From: Falsiruegeria litorea R37
Lineage (GTDB): Bacteria > Pseudomonadota > Alphaproteobacteria > Rhodobacterales > Rhodobacteraceae
Length of the DNA: 64,000 nt
Direction: 5' to 3'
Assembly (NCBI RefSeq): GCF_900172225.1
Contig: NZ_FWFO01000001.1
Span: 1,364,001-1,428,000 of the forward strand
Shown here: piece after piece, positions 26,414 to 37,267 of the stretch
Layout of the letters: each line of letters begins with the position of its first letter
Position numbering within the stretch: the first letter of the stretch is position 1
Notes under the pieces: generated by a model
The model's input: the letters and a program-made list of their open reading frames with translations, nothing else
Database searches by the model: none
Told to the model about the DNA's origin: nothing
Program-made: the position numbers and the translations under genes

Positions 26414-27481
26414 TTATTCGGCGTCCCGTCCCGACACGCCCCGATAGAGGCGGCTGTCCATATATTGCGCTGTGGCGAAGCGGGCGATTACGCCAAGGGC
26501 TGCAGCGACAGGGACCGCCACCAGCATGCCGACAAAGCCAAAAAGCGCTCCAAATACGGACAGGGCCAAGAGCAGCCAGACTGGGTGCAGCCCGACCGAG
26601 CTACCCACCAGCTTGGGGGTCAGAACGTTACCCTCAATCACTTGGCCAAGGGCAAAGATGGCGCCAACAATACCAATGGACACCCAGTCACCCCAGAACT
26701 GGAACATGGCCAAACCAATGGCGAGCGCTCCGCCGATCAGGGCACCCAGATAGGGGATGAACGTCACGAGGCCGGCAATAAAGCCAACGATCAGGCCGAA
26801 CTGCAGACCCACGATCATCAAGGCTACGGCATAGTATGTGCCCAGGATCAGACAGACAGTGCCCATGCCACGTACGAAAGAGGCCAGAACTTTGTCTATG
26901 TCGGCCGCCAATATCCGGATAACGGGCTGGTGATCGCGGGGAAGCAATTCATCGATGCGCGCGATCATGTTGTCCCAGTCGAGCAGCAGGTAGACGGCGA
27001 CAACCGGAACAATGACCAAAAGAACCACGACATTCACGGCAGATCCGACCGAACCCAAAACGCCCTGCAGGAAGTCGCCGCTGCGCGACTTGAGCGTCTC
27101 GCCAATGGTGGCCAGCATTTGATGCGCGCTGGATTCGCGGTCCATCAGAGAGGGGAAACGTTCATCCACAAAGGAGCGCAGATCGCGGAACAGCTGGGGC
27201 AGAACCTCGATCAGGTCAATCAACTGACCGATTAAGGCGGGCACGACCATCAGGATCATGATCACGAACAACAAGACAGATGCGATGGTGATTACACCCG
27301 TCGCAGCCATGCGTGACAGTCCCATCGCCTCGAGCCGGTCGGCAATCGGGTCGATGAAATAGGCGATTGCGCCGCCAATCACGAACGGCAACAGCACGTC
27401 GCCCAGGAACCACAGGACAAGGACGAAGACCGCCGCTACAATGCCCCAATACCGCACTTGTTCTTTAACTGTCAGGGACAT
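26414..27481 (-). CDS. AI-2E family (PerM-like) permease
   Basis: A 355-residue polytopic protein of the AI-2E transporter family (PF01594): about eight hydrophobic helices, with conserved IGGAIAYFIDPIADRLEAMG near residue 35 and FVTFIPYLGALIGGALA-like stretches near 240. The family covers Na+/H+ antiporters and a proposed AI-2 exporter; the substrate here is unknown. GGAGCAGGC precedes the ATG at 27481; an in-frame TTG at 27523 is less likely. The stop immediately precedes hdaA. Confidence 0.9.
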   Translation of the reverse strand: MSLTVKEQVRYWGIVAAVFVLVLWFLGDVLLPFVIGGAIAYFIDPIADRLEAMGLSRMAATGVITIASVLLFVIMILMVVPALIGQLIDLIEVLPQLFRDLRSFVDERFPSLMDRESSAHQMLATIGETLKSRSGDFLQGVLGSVGSAVNVVVLLVIVPVVAVYLLLDWDNMIARIDELLPRDHQPVIRILAADIDKVLASFVRGMGTVCLILGTYYAVALMIVGLQFGLIVGFIAGLVTFIPYLGALIGGALAIGLAMFQFWGDWVSIGIVGAIFALGQVIEGNVLTPKLVGSSVGLHPVWLLLALSVFGALFGFVGMLVAVPVAAALGVIARFATAQYMDSRLYRGVSGRDAE

Positions 27482-27550
27482 GCCTGCTCCAAACCCGTGA
27501 ACTTTGATGTGTACATCGCTCAAGGTGGAGCAGGTTGCAAGTGTCGTGAC

Positions 27551-29434
27551 CTAGAACACCACGTTCAGCATGGTCAGGGAAACCACCAGAAACAGGATGG
27601 TCATGATCCCACCCGAGCGGACAAAATCCATCACCTTATAGCCCGCAGGCCCCATGATCAGGGCATTCACCTGGTGGGTTGGAATGATGAAACTGTTCGA
27701 GGTCGAGATCGCCACTGTCAGCGCAAAGACCGCCGGGTTGCCCCCAGCAGCGACCGCGATGGAGACCGCCAGCGGCACCAACAGGACGGTGGCCCCAACG
27801 TTTGACATCACGAGCGAGAAGACGGTGGCCAGAATGGCAACTCCGGCTTGCAGCGACCACAGCGGCCAACCGTCCAGTATGAACATGATCTGCTGAGCGA
27901 TCCAGGCCGCAGTGCCGGTGTTCTGCACAGCTTGCCCCAATGGTATGAGACTGGCCAACAAGAACACAGTATTCCAGCCAACAGCGCGATAGGCCTCGTC
28001 GATGCTGAGAACCCGGCTGAGCAGCATTCCGACAGCGCCAACAAGCAGACACAGCGACAGGCGGATGTCGGTGAACAGGATCAGCGACACGGCGATGAGA
28101 AAGAACAGCAGCGCCCAGCCGACCTTTTGCGGTCGCAGCTCCTCTTGCGGGAAATCCGAGGTCACGACGATAAAGTCTGTATTCTGCTTGATCCGGGTCA
28201 GGTTGTCCCAGCGGGTGTGCGAAACCAGCATGTCGCCCGGCTTGAACTCGACCAGACCAATGGCTGTTGGTTCATGGTCTTCGGTTTCCACATGGCTGAG
28301 CGTTTCCTCGCCACGGTGGATTGCAAGCAGGCTGAGACCGTAGGTCTTGCGCAGCTGCAGTTCGCGCGGGCATTTGCCGACCAACTGGCTGTCTGGCGGA
28401 ATGACCAGTTCGGCGATGCCGGCGTTGGTTGTTGCAAACTCCTCGGAAAAGACATCGAGTTCAGGGCGCACATGCAGGCCATACTTGCGAGCGAAGCTGT
28501 GGACCACCTTGGACTTGCCGATGATCGCCAGGCGACAGGGCGCCGCGATTTCGGCGGTCAGGATCTGCACCATCGACACCTTGCCGCGATAAAAGGTCGA
28601 GATGATGTAGAGGTTGTTCTCAAGATTAATGTCAGCAAGGATCTGACCCACCAGCGGGCTGTCGGCGGGCACATCGACTTCGAACACTTCGGCTTTCAGG
28701 CCATATACCCGCTTGAGGTAGGATTGCGTGCCTTGTGCCGTGGTGCCATCCACGCGGGCCGGAACCGCAGGCAGCACCCAACGACCCAGCACCAGGAAAT
28801 AGACGATCCCGGTCAAGATCAGAACTGCGCCAATTGGAAAGACGGAAAACAGCCCAAAAGGCTCCATCTTGCTCCCCTCGGGCAGGCCTTCGTTTGCGGT
28901 TTGAATCAAGTCATTAAGCAGGATAAGCGGCGACGATCCGACCATTGTCATGGTGCCGCCCAAGATCGCGCAAAAGCCCATCGGCATCAGCAGCCGAGAC
29001 AGGGGAATGCCGGACCGCGACGAGATGCGGCTGACCACCGGCAGGAACAGGGCAGCGGCCCCCACGTTCTGCATGAACGACGAGATCACGCCAACGGTGC
29101 CGGAAATGATGGGCAGAATGCGACCTTCTGTCCGTCCGCCGTACTTCAGGATGACAGCAGCGACCTTGTTCATGATGCCGGTCTTGTCCAAGCCGGCACC
29201 GACGATCATCACCGCGATGATCGAGATCACGGCATTTGATGCAAACCCATCAAACAGGTTGTTGACGTTCGCCAAGCTCTCGAGCCCCGGAAGGTAGCTG
29301 AGCATACCGATCATCACGAGCACCAATATGGCGCTAAGGTCTATTCGTATCAGCTCGGAAACAAAGAGAAAAACCGTGAATGCCAAGAGCGCGGCGACCA
29401 CGCCCATTTCGTAGGTAAAGGCAAGTTGTTCCAC
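27551..29434 (-). CDS. SLC13/DASS-type permease with TrkA-C domains
   Basis: A 627-residue anion permease. Two hydrophobic halves (residues about 1-200 and 400-627) flank two soluble TrkA-C (RCK_C) domains that likely sense a ligand. SSFMQNVGAAALFLPVVSRI and SNVGATVLLVPLAVSIAVAA are the paired SLC13 signature motifs. Homologues carry sulfate, dicarboxylates or phosphate; sulfate is favoured by the TrkA-C form but not proven. It lies alone, with a 363-base AT-rich region upstream that contains an 18-to-20-base palindrome. Confidence 0.9.
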   Translation of the reverse strand: MEQLAFTYEMGVVAALLAFTVFLFVSELIRIDLSAILVLVMIGMLSYLPGLESLANVNNLFDGFASNAVISIIAVMIVGAGLDKTGIMNKVAAVILKYGGRTEGRILPIISGTVGVISSFMQNVGAAALFLPVVSRISSRSGIPLSRLLMPMGFCAILGGTMTMVGSSPLILLNDLIQTANEGLPEGSKMEPFGLFSVFPIGAVLILTGIVYFLVLGRWVLPAVPARVDGTTAQGTQSYLKRVYGLKAEVFEVDVPADSPLVGQILADINLENNLYIISTFYRGKVSMVQILTAEIAAPCRLAIIGKSKVVHSFARKYGLHVRPELDVFSEEFATTNAGIAELVIPPDSQLVGKCPRELQLRKTYGLSLLAIHRGEETLSHVETEDHEPTAIGLVEFKPGDMLVSHTRWDNLTRIKQNTDFIVVTSDFPQEELRPQKVGWALLFFLIAVSLILFTDIRLSLCLLVGAVGMLLSRVLSIDEAYRAVGWNTVFLLASLIPLGQAVQNTGTAAWIAQQIMFILDGWPLWSLQAGVAILATVFSLVMSNVGATVLLVPLAVSIAVAAGGNPAVFALTVAISTSNSFIIPTHQVNALIMGPAGYKVMDFVRSGGIMTILFLVVSLTMLNVVF

Positions 29435-29797
29435 TCCGCCCCCGTTTAGTTTGTCGTTGGAATTGAAATTATCCTAATCAATGACTGGATATATTGTCAT
29501 GATGTTTCTTTGAGTCCAGTTGGAGGGAAACAAATTTCTGACATGCATAGTGGGATTGTCGTTCGATTGTGTTGTCGCTTCCATAGTGTTCTGACCCTGG
29601 TCAGAACCATGCAAAACCACACCAGTAATCGCAGCTTTCCATGAAAAGATTCCAGAAAGATTTGTGTTTTTTGTCTAACTATCTAAACTGTTTGAACAAT
29701 TTTGATGGAACGCGGGGCCTCGGCCGAACCGGGGCGGGCATGGGATCGCTTGGGGGAGCTTGATCCTTTGTCGCGATCTCTCTTGGGGAGGGGGACG
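29435..29797. other. 363-base AT-rich intergenic region
   Basis: Lies between the divergent SLC13 and membrane-protein genes. It holds a perfect 9-bp inverted repeat at 29588-29607. No other gene is seen; a longer upstream start of the plus-strand gene at 29702 is not favoured. Clear -10/-35 pairs were not resolved. Confidence 0.5.
29588..29607. promoter_or_regulatory. 9-bp inverted repeat (operator candidate)
   Basis: GTTCTGACC-CT-GGTCAGAAC is perfect over 20 bases in the divergent SLC13/membrane-protein region. The two-base spacer makes a DNA operator likelier than an RNA hairpin. Confidence 0.55.
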
Positions 29798-30682
29798 ATG
29801 GACGTGAATCAAGGTCAAAGCGCAGACAATCAGGGGAGCAGTCGGCAGTGGCTGTTGGGCGTGGTGGGATTTTCCTGCCTTTGGATTGTGGGCGCAGTGA
29901 TTGCCTATACCTCATTTCAGGATGAACTGATCCGATTTATGGAGACATATCTTGCGCCCGATGGCGTGGTTTCCAGCCCCAGATACACCTTTGCCAAGTT
30001 TACTTTGGCCCCGGTTATGCTGGCCTTGTGGGTGGTGCTGACTGCTGTCACCTACCGGGCGTGGACGTTTCCCAAGCCCTACATTTTCTGGTATCTGATT
30101 TTCTTTGTCGCGCATTTCCTGTTCTACACCTACTACTTGCGGGTCGTACTTCAAGGGGCGGACCCAGAGGACACGCTGTTGGAATGGGGCACCTTCGTGC
30201 TGGCGTTCATTGGAGGAGTGATCTTTCTGATCTGCGCCTACAAGGGCTCTCGGTTTTCGATTTTCCTGGGCCTGGCTTGGCTGTTGTTCGCGTTCGAGGA
30301 GATCAGTTGGGGGCAGCGTGTTCTGGGGATCGAAACGCCCGAAGTCATGTTGGAATACAACTATCAAGAAGAGCTGAATTTCCACAATTTGATCAACCCG
30401 CTACAGAAGTATCTGTATGTCCCGTTCAACGCGGCCATGCTGTGTTTCTTCACCTGGTTTCGTCGGGTGGAACTGCTGGCATGGGTTTACCGGATGAACG
30501 GGGTGGCTCGAATCCTGAAAGTCAGCGACCAATACGGGCTGTGGATGATGCCAATGTTCTGGATTTTTGCGTCCTTCCACCCAGGTGCCGAGTATGTCGA
30601 GGAACAATGGGGGCTCTTCGGCCTGATGCTGGCCGCCTTGCTTTACCGGGACATGCGCCGTAACCCGGCAGAGCAGGCCTGA
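29798..30682 (+). CDS. Polytopic membrane protein of unknown function
   Basis: A 294-residue protein with about seven hydrophobic segments. A charged, conserved-looking stretch (FEEISWGQRVLGIETPE, near residues 165-185) sits between helices, followed by NYQEELNFHNLINPLQK. I have seen this EISWGQ pattern in uncharacterised membrane proteins but know no function. The ATG at 29798 is preceded by GGGAGGGGG and is much better supported than a frame start 96 bases upstream. It lies divergent to SLC13 and convergent with the oxygenase gene, 2 bases apart. Confidence 0.8.
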   Translation: MDVNQGQSADNQGSSRQWLLGVVGFSCLWIVGAVIAYTSFQDELIRFMETYLAPDGVVSSPRYTFAKFTLAPVMLALWVVLTAVTYRAWTFPKPYIFWYLIFFVAHFLFYTYYLRVVLQGADPEDTLLEWGTFVLAFIGGVIFLICAYKGSRFSIFLGLAWLLFAFEEISWGQRVLGIETPEVMLEYNYQEELNFHNLINPLQKYLYVPFNAAMLCFFTWFRRVELLAWVYRMNGVARILKVSDQYGLWMMPMFWIFASFHPGAEYVEEQWGLFGLMLAALLYRDMRRNPAEQA

Positions 30683-30684
30683 TC

Positions 30685-31659
30685 CTAGCTGTGGAGAGTG
30701 CCCAGTTCCGGTGTATCCTCGTTTGCCACTTCATCAGGCCAGTTGGTGCGCCAAGTTTCGGCTGACCAATGACCGCAGTGAACGGACGGTCTGTCAAATC
30801 CGGGCAAGGGCGTAAGTAGCGGGGTCACCACCACATCGTGCCGTGGAACAGCGAAGTATGGGAAGGAATAGCGTTCTTTTCCTGAGTGGTTCACCACCCG
30901 ATGCGGGGTTGAGACCAGCCGCCCGCCAGACCACAATTCCAGCATGTCTCCAATGTTGACGACAAAGCCGCCGGGTGGACAATCAGGTGTAATCCAGCCG
31001 CCATCACGTGTCTGTACCTCTAGCCCGCCGACCGGATCGGGGGCGATGATGGTCAGTGCGTCCGTATCCTTGTGAGGATGGATGCCGAACCCCGGCTCAT
31101 CGGGCGCCTGGGGCGGATAATGCAGCAGGGTCATGTTGGTCATGGGCGTGGCAAAGGCGTCCTGGAACGTCCTGGGGGGCAGGTCCAATGCCTCGGCCAG
31201 GGCGCCCAGCAACAACAGCGCGACTTCATCCAGTTGCGACCAATATGCGAGCACCCGGTCTCGGGCCTCTGGAACTTCGGCCGGCCAGCGGTTGGGTCCA
31301 TATAATGCGCAATCAGTCACCACCGGGTCCGTCGCGGCGACCTCTTGGTGCAGCTTGTAGCCTTCGTATTTGTCGGCTGTACCCGATCCGTCATTGGGCG
31401 AGAAGAAGCCAAACGGGATGAACCCGCGGTAGTTTCCGCGCGTGATGGCCTGGTCCCATTTGCGGGCTTCGGGCACGGCAAAGATCGCCCGGACACAGGC
31501 GCGCATGTCGTCCACCGTTTCCTGCGACACACCTGTACCCACGATCGACAGAAACCCGATGTCGGTGCAGGCCTCGTGGATTTGCTTTACCACGTTGGCT
31601 CTGTCCGGGTGCTCCGCATCGCGCAGGGGCGAAATGTCGATGGTGGGAATGCTCTGCAT
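30685..31659 (-). CDS. 2-oxoglutarate/Fe(II)-dependent dioxygenase (IPNS-like)
   Basis: A 324-residue non-haem iron oxygenase of the isopenicillin-N-synthase/2OG-Fe(II) superfamily. The N-terminal DIOX_N domain begins [14 protein letters not shown]. The iron ligands are seen as [12 protein letters not shown] (His, Asp) near residue 190 and [20 protein letters not shown] (distal His, then the Arg that binds 2-oxoglutarate) near 250. Substrate not determined. The ATG at 31659 has GGAGCAAGAC; the open frame extends 48 residues further upstream but reads as non-coding. Divergent from proS. Confidence 0.88.
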   Translation of the reverse strand: MQSIPTIDISPLRDAEHPDRANVVKQIHEACTDIGFLSIVGTGVSQETVDDMRACVRAIFAVPEARKWDQAITRGNYRGFIPFGFFSPNDGSGTADKYEGYKLHQEVAATDPVVTDCALYGPNRWPAEVPEARDRVLAYWSQLDEVALLLLGALAEALDLPPRTFQDAFATPMTNMTLLHYPPQAPDEPGFGIHPHKDTDALTIIAPDPVGGLEVQTRDGGWITPDCPPGGFVVNIGDMLELWSGGRLVSTPHRVVNHSGKERYSFPYFAVPRHDVVVTPLLTPLPGFDRPSVHCGHWSAETWRTNWPDEVANEDTPELGTLHS

Positions 31660-31820
31660 GTCTTGCTCCGGTGCTGTCCGTTGGTCGAGCGTCGTTGCAG
31701 GGCGCATGCAGATCAACCCGAATTCCGACACGATGGGGTCGCGAAAACCACAAAGGCCGATTGCCCCAGACGCGGCGATGCCGTAGATCAGCGAAAACGC
31801 CAATGATCAGAGAGACCGCA

Positions 31821-33176
31821 ATGCGCTTGTCCCGCTATTTTCTGCCTGTGCTCAAGGAAACCCCGAGCGAGGCCCAGATCGTCAGCCACCGCATGATGCT
31901 GCGGGCCGGCATGATCAAGCAATCTGCTGCAGGCATCTATTCCTGGCTGCCCTTGGGCTTCAAGGTGCTGCGCAAGCTGGAAAACATCGTCCACGAAGAG
32001 CAGATGCGCGCGGGTCATATCCCGATGCTGATGCCGACCATGCAATCGGCGGACCTGTGGCGCGAAAGTGGGCGCTATGACGCCTATGGCGAGGAAATGC
32101 TGCGCATCAAGGACCGGCACGACCGGGACATGCTGTTCACGCCGACCGCCGAAGAGCTGATCACCGACATCTTCCGCGCCAACGTCAGCAGCTACAAGGA
32201 CCTGCCGCTGACCATGTATCAGATCCAGTGGAAGTTCCGCGACGAGATCCGCCCACGCTTTGGCGTGATGCGGGGCCGTGAATTCTACATGAAGGACGGC
32301 TATAACTTTGACCTGACCAAAGAGGACGCGCTGCACGCATACAACCGTCACCTGGTCAGCTATCTGCGCACCTATGAACGTATGGGCCTGCAGGCGATCC
32401 CGATGCGCGCCGATGGCGGACCGATTGGTGGTGACTACACCCATGAATTCCTGGTGCTGGCTGAAACCGGCGAGTCCGAGGTGTTCTATGACAGCGCTGT
32501 CACCGACCTGACCTTTGGCGACCGCGAGATCGACTATGACAGCGTCGAGCAGTGCCAGTCGGTGCTCGAAGAGTTCACGTCGCGCTATGCGCGCACCGAT
32601 GAAACCCACGACGAAGAGCTGTTCAACCAGATCCCCGAAGAGCGTCGCCGTGTTGCGCGTGGGATCGAAGTGGGGCAGATCTTCTACTTTGGCACCAAAT
32701 ACTCGGAACCGCTGAACGCTGTTGTACAGGGCCCCGATGGCAAACAGACGCCGGTTCACATGGGCAGCCACGGCATTGGCGTCTCGCGCTTGTTGGGCGC
32801 GATCATCGAGGCCAGCCATGACGAGAACGGCATCATCTGGCCCGAAGGCGTGACGCCGTTCCACTGCGGTATCGTGAACCTTAAACAAGGCGACGAGGCG
32901 GCGGACGCGGCCTGTGAGCAGCTTGAGGCTGCATTGACTGCTGTGGGTCTGGAGCCGCTCTATGATGACCGCAAGGAACGTGCGGGCGGAAAATTTGCCA
33001 CCATGGACCTGATCGGTCTGCCTTGGCGCATCACCGTCGGTCCACGCGGGCTGAAAAATGGTGTCGTGGAACTGACCAGCCGCAAGACCGGCGAAAGCGT
33101 CGAGATGACGCCGGAAGAAGCAGTCAAGAAAGTGGCCGAGATTTACGCTCCGCATCGCGTGGGCGGCCTGTTCTGA
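31821..33176 (+). CDS. proS: Prolyl-tRNA synthetase
   Basis: A 451-residue class II synthetase that charges tRNA-Pro. The start [19 protein letters not shown] is the common alphaproteobacterial one, and class II motif 2 lies near [20 protein letters not shown]; motif 3 is near [11 protein letters not shown]. The short length, without the editing insertion of the E. coli enzyme, is normal for alphaproteobacteria. An upstream ATG at 31803 would add six residues. A strong terminator follows at 33214-33243. Confidence 0.97.
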   Translation: MRLSRYFLPVLKETPSEAQIVSHRMMLRAGMIKQSAAGIYSWLPLGFKVLRKLENIVHEEQMRAGHIPMLMPTMQSADLWRESGRYDAYGEEMLRIKDRHDRDMLFTPTAEELITDIFRANVSSYKDLPLTMYQIQWKFRDEIRPRFGVMRGREFYMKDGYNFDLTKEDALHAYNRHLVSYLRTYERMGLQAIPMRADGGPIGGDYTHEFLVLAETGESEVFYDSAVTDLTFGDREIDYDSVEQCQSVLEEFTSRYARTDETHDEELFNQIPEERRRVARGIEVGQIFYFGTKYSEPLNAVVQGPDGKQTPVHMGSHGIGVSRLLGAIIEASHDENGIIWPEGVTPFHCGIVNLKQGDEAADAACEQLEAALTAVGLEPLYDDRKERAGGKFATMDLIGLPWRITVGPRGLKNGVVELTSRKTGESVEMTPEEAVKKVAEIYAPHRVGGLF

Positions 33177-33213
33177 AGCCCGGGATTGGTTGGTCAAAAA
33201 CCGTAATACAAGG

Positions 33214-33243
33214 AAAATGCCCCGCCGCGCGCAGGGCATTTTT
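33214..33243. terminator. Bidirectional terminator after proS
   Basis: AATGCCC (33216-33222) pairs with GGGCATT (33234-33240), followed by TTT; A-rich left flank serves the convergent gene at 33270. Confidence 0.88.
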
Positions 33244-33269
33244 CGATTGGGGTTATTGCGGCCTTTGGC

Positions 33270-33632
33270 TCAATGCAGGATCTCTCCATCCGCCATTTGA
33301 CCCGAGCAAGGCAGGACGCTGGGGCGTCCAAGGCGTGCCACCAGATCATGCATGTCCAGACCCAGAAAGCGCAGGCCACAGATACGGGAGCCGTCGGAGT
33401 GTTTGATCAGGCACAGCTCTCCACCGCGAAACATCGGATGATAGCCTTTGCCCCCAAGCCGGTCGATTAGGTCGGTCCAAGATTTGGACACATCAAAGAT
33501 GGGCAGTAAAACAGCGCGCAGCAGGCATGCGGTTTCGCAATCGTATTGGGCGGGCCCATACATCATGCGGCGCACTTGAGAGGTGTGCAGTTTGTAAACG
33601 TTGTGGGTAACGTCGCTTCGGTTCGGTTCCAT
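33270..33632 (-). CDS. Conserved hypothetical protein of Rhodobacteraceae
   Basis: A 120-residue soluble protein (the ATG at 33632 is preferred over one at 33638). I recall close relatives in many Rhodobacteraceae with the conserved YKLHTSQVRRMMYGPAQYDC, ending CGLRFLGLDMHDLVARLGRP and ADGEILH, none with known function. The Cys residues (CETAC) might bind a metal. It is convergent with proS and no regulatory motif was noted around it. Confidence 0.75.
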   Translation of the reverse strand: MEPNRSDVTHNVYKLHTSQVRRMMYGPAQYDCETACLLRAVLLPIFDVSKSWTDLIDRLGGKGYHPMFRGGELCLIKHSDGSRICGLRFLGLDMHDLVARLGRPSVLPCSGQMADGEILH

Positions 33633-33923
33633 GACCATCTCCTTTTCGATCCTGCCCTTTAGTCTTCTGGCATACCCTTGTGTGTCTTCAGGCTGGCAGA
33701 AGGTTCAAACTTGACCAAAATTTGCCGCGCTTTTTTGTTAACATTGGTTAATTGATTGGGCGATTTGATGACAATACGGGCACTATCCGGCACAGTGTTG
33801 CCAAAATGGAAACTGTATTTGCTTGTGAAAACCCGCTTGTACCGCGCGAATAACGGGGCATTGACTTGACCCCACGGGCCGCAGACTTCACTCTCCGCCG
33901 CAACGACAAGAGCAGGAGCCGAA
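33633..33923. other. Intergenic region before lolC
   Basis: About 290 bases with no gene. The open frame on the minus strand overlapping lolC looks like a shadow. TTGTTAACATTGGTTAA (near 33736) is an imperfect inverted repeat. Promoters for the divergent genes must lie here but were not resolved. Confidence 0.45.
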
Positions 33924-35202
33924 ATGGCCACCACCCCAGCCCCGTTTGCCCCGTTCGAATGGAAAATCGCGTGGCGGTACCTGCGCGCGCGCCGCGCCGA
34001 GGGCGGCGTGAGCGTGATGACATGGATCAGCCTGATCGGGATCACCCTGGCGGTGTTTGCTCTGGTGTCGACGTTGGCCGTGCGTGAGGGGCTGCGGTCG
34101 GACATCGTGCAGACCATGTTGGGGGCCAACGCGCATATGGACGTACACTATCGGCGCGACCTGCAGGCCGAAATCCCCAAGGACCACCTTATCCGTGATT
34201 ATGACGATCTGTCGGCGCGACTGGCTGACATGGCGGGGGTCGAGGATGTAGCGCCGCTGGTGCGGGCTCAGGTCATGGGCAGCTATCAGGGCCGCAACAT
34301 GCCGGTTGATGTCTATGGCATCACTCTGGATGATCTGCGTGATTATCCGATGATTGCCGAGGCCGAAGACAGCTGGGGCGATCTGGCCCGGTTTGGCGAA
34401 GGGGTCGCCATTGGCGGCGCATTGGCGCGGCAATTGGGGATCGGCGTGGGAGACCGGCTCAAGCTGGTGTCCCCGGATGGCGCCCGCACGCCCATGGGCC
34501 GCTCGGTCCGGGTGTCGGCCTATGAGGTTGTCTATGTCTTCACGTCGGGCCAGGGGTTTGTCGATCAAAGCCGCCTGTATATGCCGCTGAGCGAGGCGCA
34601 GAGCTTTTTCAACCGCGAAGGGGCAGTTGATCAGGTCGACTTGCGGCTCAGCGATCCACTCAGGGCCGAGGCGCTGATCCTGCCGGTGCTCGAAACTGCA
34701 GGCGACAGGGCGTATCTATACACGTGGCGAGATCGCGCAGGCGGCATGATCCGGGCGCTCAAGATGCAGGACAATGCGATTTTCATCGTGCTGGCGATCC
34801 TGGTGTTGATTGCGGCGCTCAACATCGTCTCGGGCCTGATCATGCTGGTCAAGAACAAGGGCCGCGACATCGGCATCCTGCGCACCATCGGCCTGACCCA
34901 GGGTGCGGTTTTGCGGGTGTTCTTCATCTGTGGTGCCTCGGTCGGTACGGCTGGCACGGTGTTCGGGGTAATCCTGGGCGTGATCTTTGCGCTCAACATC
35001 GACAGCGTCTACGCTTTTGTGGATTGGGCCTCGGGCAGCGGGGTCCGGGACCTCGAGGCCAACGGATTCATCTTCCCCTCGGCCATCATCACCGCGTCGG
35101 ATGTCCTGTCTTCGGTCGCGCTCAGCATGGGGTTGAGCTGGCTCATTACCTATTTCCCGGCCCGCCGCGCGGCGCGGCTGAACCCGGTCGAGGCGCTGCG
35201 CT

Positions 35203-35210
<8 letters not shown>
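33924..35210 (+). CDS. lolC: Lipoprotein-releasing system permease LolC/LolE
   Basis: A 428-residue FtsX-type permease of the LolCDE complex that extracts outer-membrane lipoproteins from the inner membrane. N-terminal start [20 protein letters not shown] leads into a membrane helix, a long periplasmic domain, then three C-terminal helices ([20 protein letters not shown] near residue 280). CAGGAGCCGAA precedes the ATG. Alphaproteobacteria commonly have one such permease, so C and E cannot be told apart. It overlaps lolD by 8 bases. Confidence 0.93.
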
Positions 35211-35886
<676 letters not shown>

Positions 35887-35896
35887 GATCAAGGGC

Positions 35897-35924
35897 TTGA
35901 CTGGTGGACCGGCGGGCGTAGTTT
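35897..35924 (+). promoter_or_regulatory. Possible sigma-70 promoter
   Basis: TTGACT (35897-35902), 16 bases, then TAGTTT (35919-35924), 70 bases before the 206-residue gene. GCGGTAAT is repeated in tandem just before that gene's start, with no clear ribosome site. Confidence 0.35.
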
Positions 35925-35994
35925 GTCAGCTCACTTCATCGAAGAGGTGCGACGTACTCTTCATCTGACAACGCGGTAATACCCGCGGTAATTT

Positions 35995-36615
35995 ATGGCT
36001 CTAGAACCTATTTCCTGGGAACAGTTGTTGGCTAAGTACTGGCTGGTCAATGATGAGTTACCAGCTTTTGATGGTAGCACAAACAAGAGACTCAAACACC
36101 TCGCTGAAACCTATGGGCTCGACGTGTCCAGCGAGGTTTTGCTCGAAGCGGCCCGACAATTGCTCTCAGATCTGAATGACGGGGATGTAGAGGGTTGGGC
36201 CGCTGAGTTCGGTGTTTGCGGTCATCCACATGCCATCTGGAACTTTGTGCTTGCGGCGTTTGATGCGGCAGAGACGGATGAGCAACTGGAGAAGATTGCG
36301 ATCGGGCCCATTGAGGATATTTTGTCCAGTTACGGGTCGATGATGCCTCATTTTGAAGCGAAAGCTCAGCGCGATCCTGAATTTCGGCGCATGTTAACAG
36401 CGGCGTGGCGGTGCGGAATGAGTGATAACGTATGGGCGCGGCTACGGTTGATCCAAGCGGCCGAACCAAATCCGTTGCCGGGCATGATCCCTCTGAAACA
36501 TGGCGTCGAGTACATGCAGGATCGCCTGAGCGAGGTGGACCGAGTTAACGATGACAAGTCGGCGCTCTGGTCGCGCGACGAAACGGGGGAGTGGCGCAGC
36601 ACTTTGTCAATGTAG
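35995..36615 (+). CDS. Hypothetical protein, DUF6869-like
   Basis: A 206-residue soluble acidic protein. IAIGPIEDILSSYGSMMPHF with AKAQRDPEFRRMLTAAWR resembles, from memory, the DUF6869 family; this is a weak identification. The coding region is more AT-rich than its neighbours and lacks a clear ribosome site, which hints at later acquisition. It follows lolD after 108 bases with its own promoter-like sequence, and converges on a DMT-type gene across a 13-bp-stem terminator. Confidence 0.65.
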   Translation: MALEPISWEQLLAKYWLVNDELPAFDGSTNKRLKHLAETYGLDVSSEVLLEAARQLLSDLNDGDVEGWAAEFGVCGHPHAIWNFVLAAFDAAETDEQLEKIAIGPIEDILSSYGSMMPHFEAKAQRDPEFRRMLTAAWRCGMSDNVWARLRLIQAAEPNPLPGMIPLKHGVEYMQDRLSEVDRVNDDKSALWSRDETGEWRSTLSM

Positions 36616-36631
36616 TGCCCTTAAGCACTTT

Positions 36632-36671
36632 GGCTGTTGCAAGAATAGTAAGTTATCTTGCGACAGCCTTT
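36632..36671. terminator. Terminator between convergent genes
   Basis: GGCTGTTGCAAGA (36632-36644) pairs with TCTTGCGACAGCC (36656-36668), one T-G wobble, loop ATAGTAAGTTA, followed by TTT. Confidence 0.8.
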
Positions 36672-36680
36672 GATGATACC

Positions 36681-37118
36681 TCACGCCAGTTGCGTGATCC
36701 CGACGCCCAAGACCATCACTGCAATCCCGCCTGCGCGCACCCATGTGAGCGGTGAGATCTGCGCACCAAAAAGACCAAAGTGATCAATGGCGGCGGCGCT
36801 GATCAACTGGCCCAAAAGGACAAAGAAGACCGCGTTTCCGACCCCGAAATGCGGTGCAACATGGGTGATTGTCAGGACATAGAAGGCGATCAGAAGACCC
36901 GCGACAAACAGGTGTTTGGGCGTTCCGCCCAGATGCATCAGTGCAGCCGGACCGGGAAAAAGCAGCATCACCACGGCCGAGCCCACAAAGGCCACTGCAA
37001 ACAGCACCACTCCGGCAGCTGTGGGAGAGGCGATTTGCTGCCCCAACGCGGCATTCAATGCGGCCAGAACCGGAATGCCGATGCCAGCGGCCAACATCAG
37101 GGCGGCATAATGGGTCAT
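36681..37118 (-). CDS. DMT-family transporter (YdcZ/DUF606)
   Basis: A 145-residue protein with about five hydrophobic helices in the half-size DMT arrangement of DUF606 (YdcZ). Conserved residues include GIPVLAALNAALGQQIASP and VFFVLLGQLISAAAIDHFG, the latter a family motif. Such half-size transporters work as dimers; substrate unknown. The ATG at 37118 is preferred over the longer upstream frame, which begins with a basic non-membrane stretch. It is divergent from the cytochrome gene. Confidence 0.85.
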   Translation of the reverse strand: MTHYAALMLAAGIGIPVLAALNAALGQQIASPTAAGVVLFAVAFVGSAVVMLLFPGPAALMHLGGTPKHLFVAGLLIAFYVLTITHVAPHFGVGNAVFFVLLGQLISAAAIDHFGLFGAQISPLTWVRAGGIAVMVLGVGITQLA

Positions 37119-37267
37119 GAGGGGGCCTCTAGTCGGACGGGTTTGGCAATGATCTGGATCATTGCGACAGTCGCGGGGATGCGCAAGTCTGGAAATGGGA
37201 GCGCGGGTCACAAAGCTGTGGCAGTCTGCGTGAAGGGGCGAAACGGCACAAACAATAGGAGAATTTG

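Noticed and set aside
33659-34129. 156-codon minus-strand frame over the lolC upstream region
   Set aside because: It overlaps the lolC N-terminus and has no motif or ribosome site; treated as a shadow.
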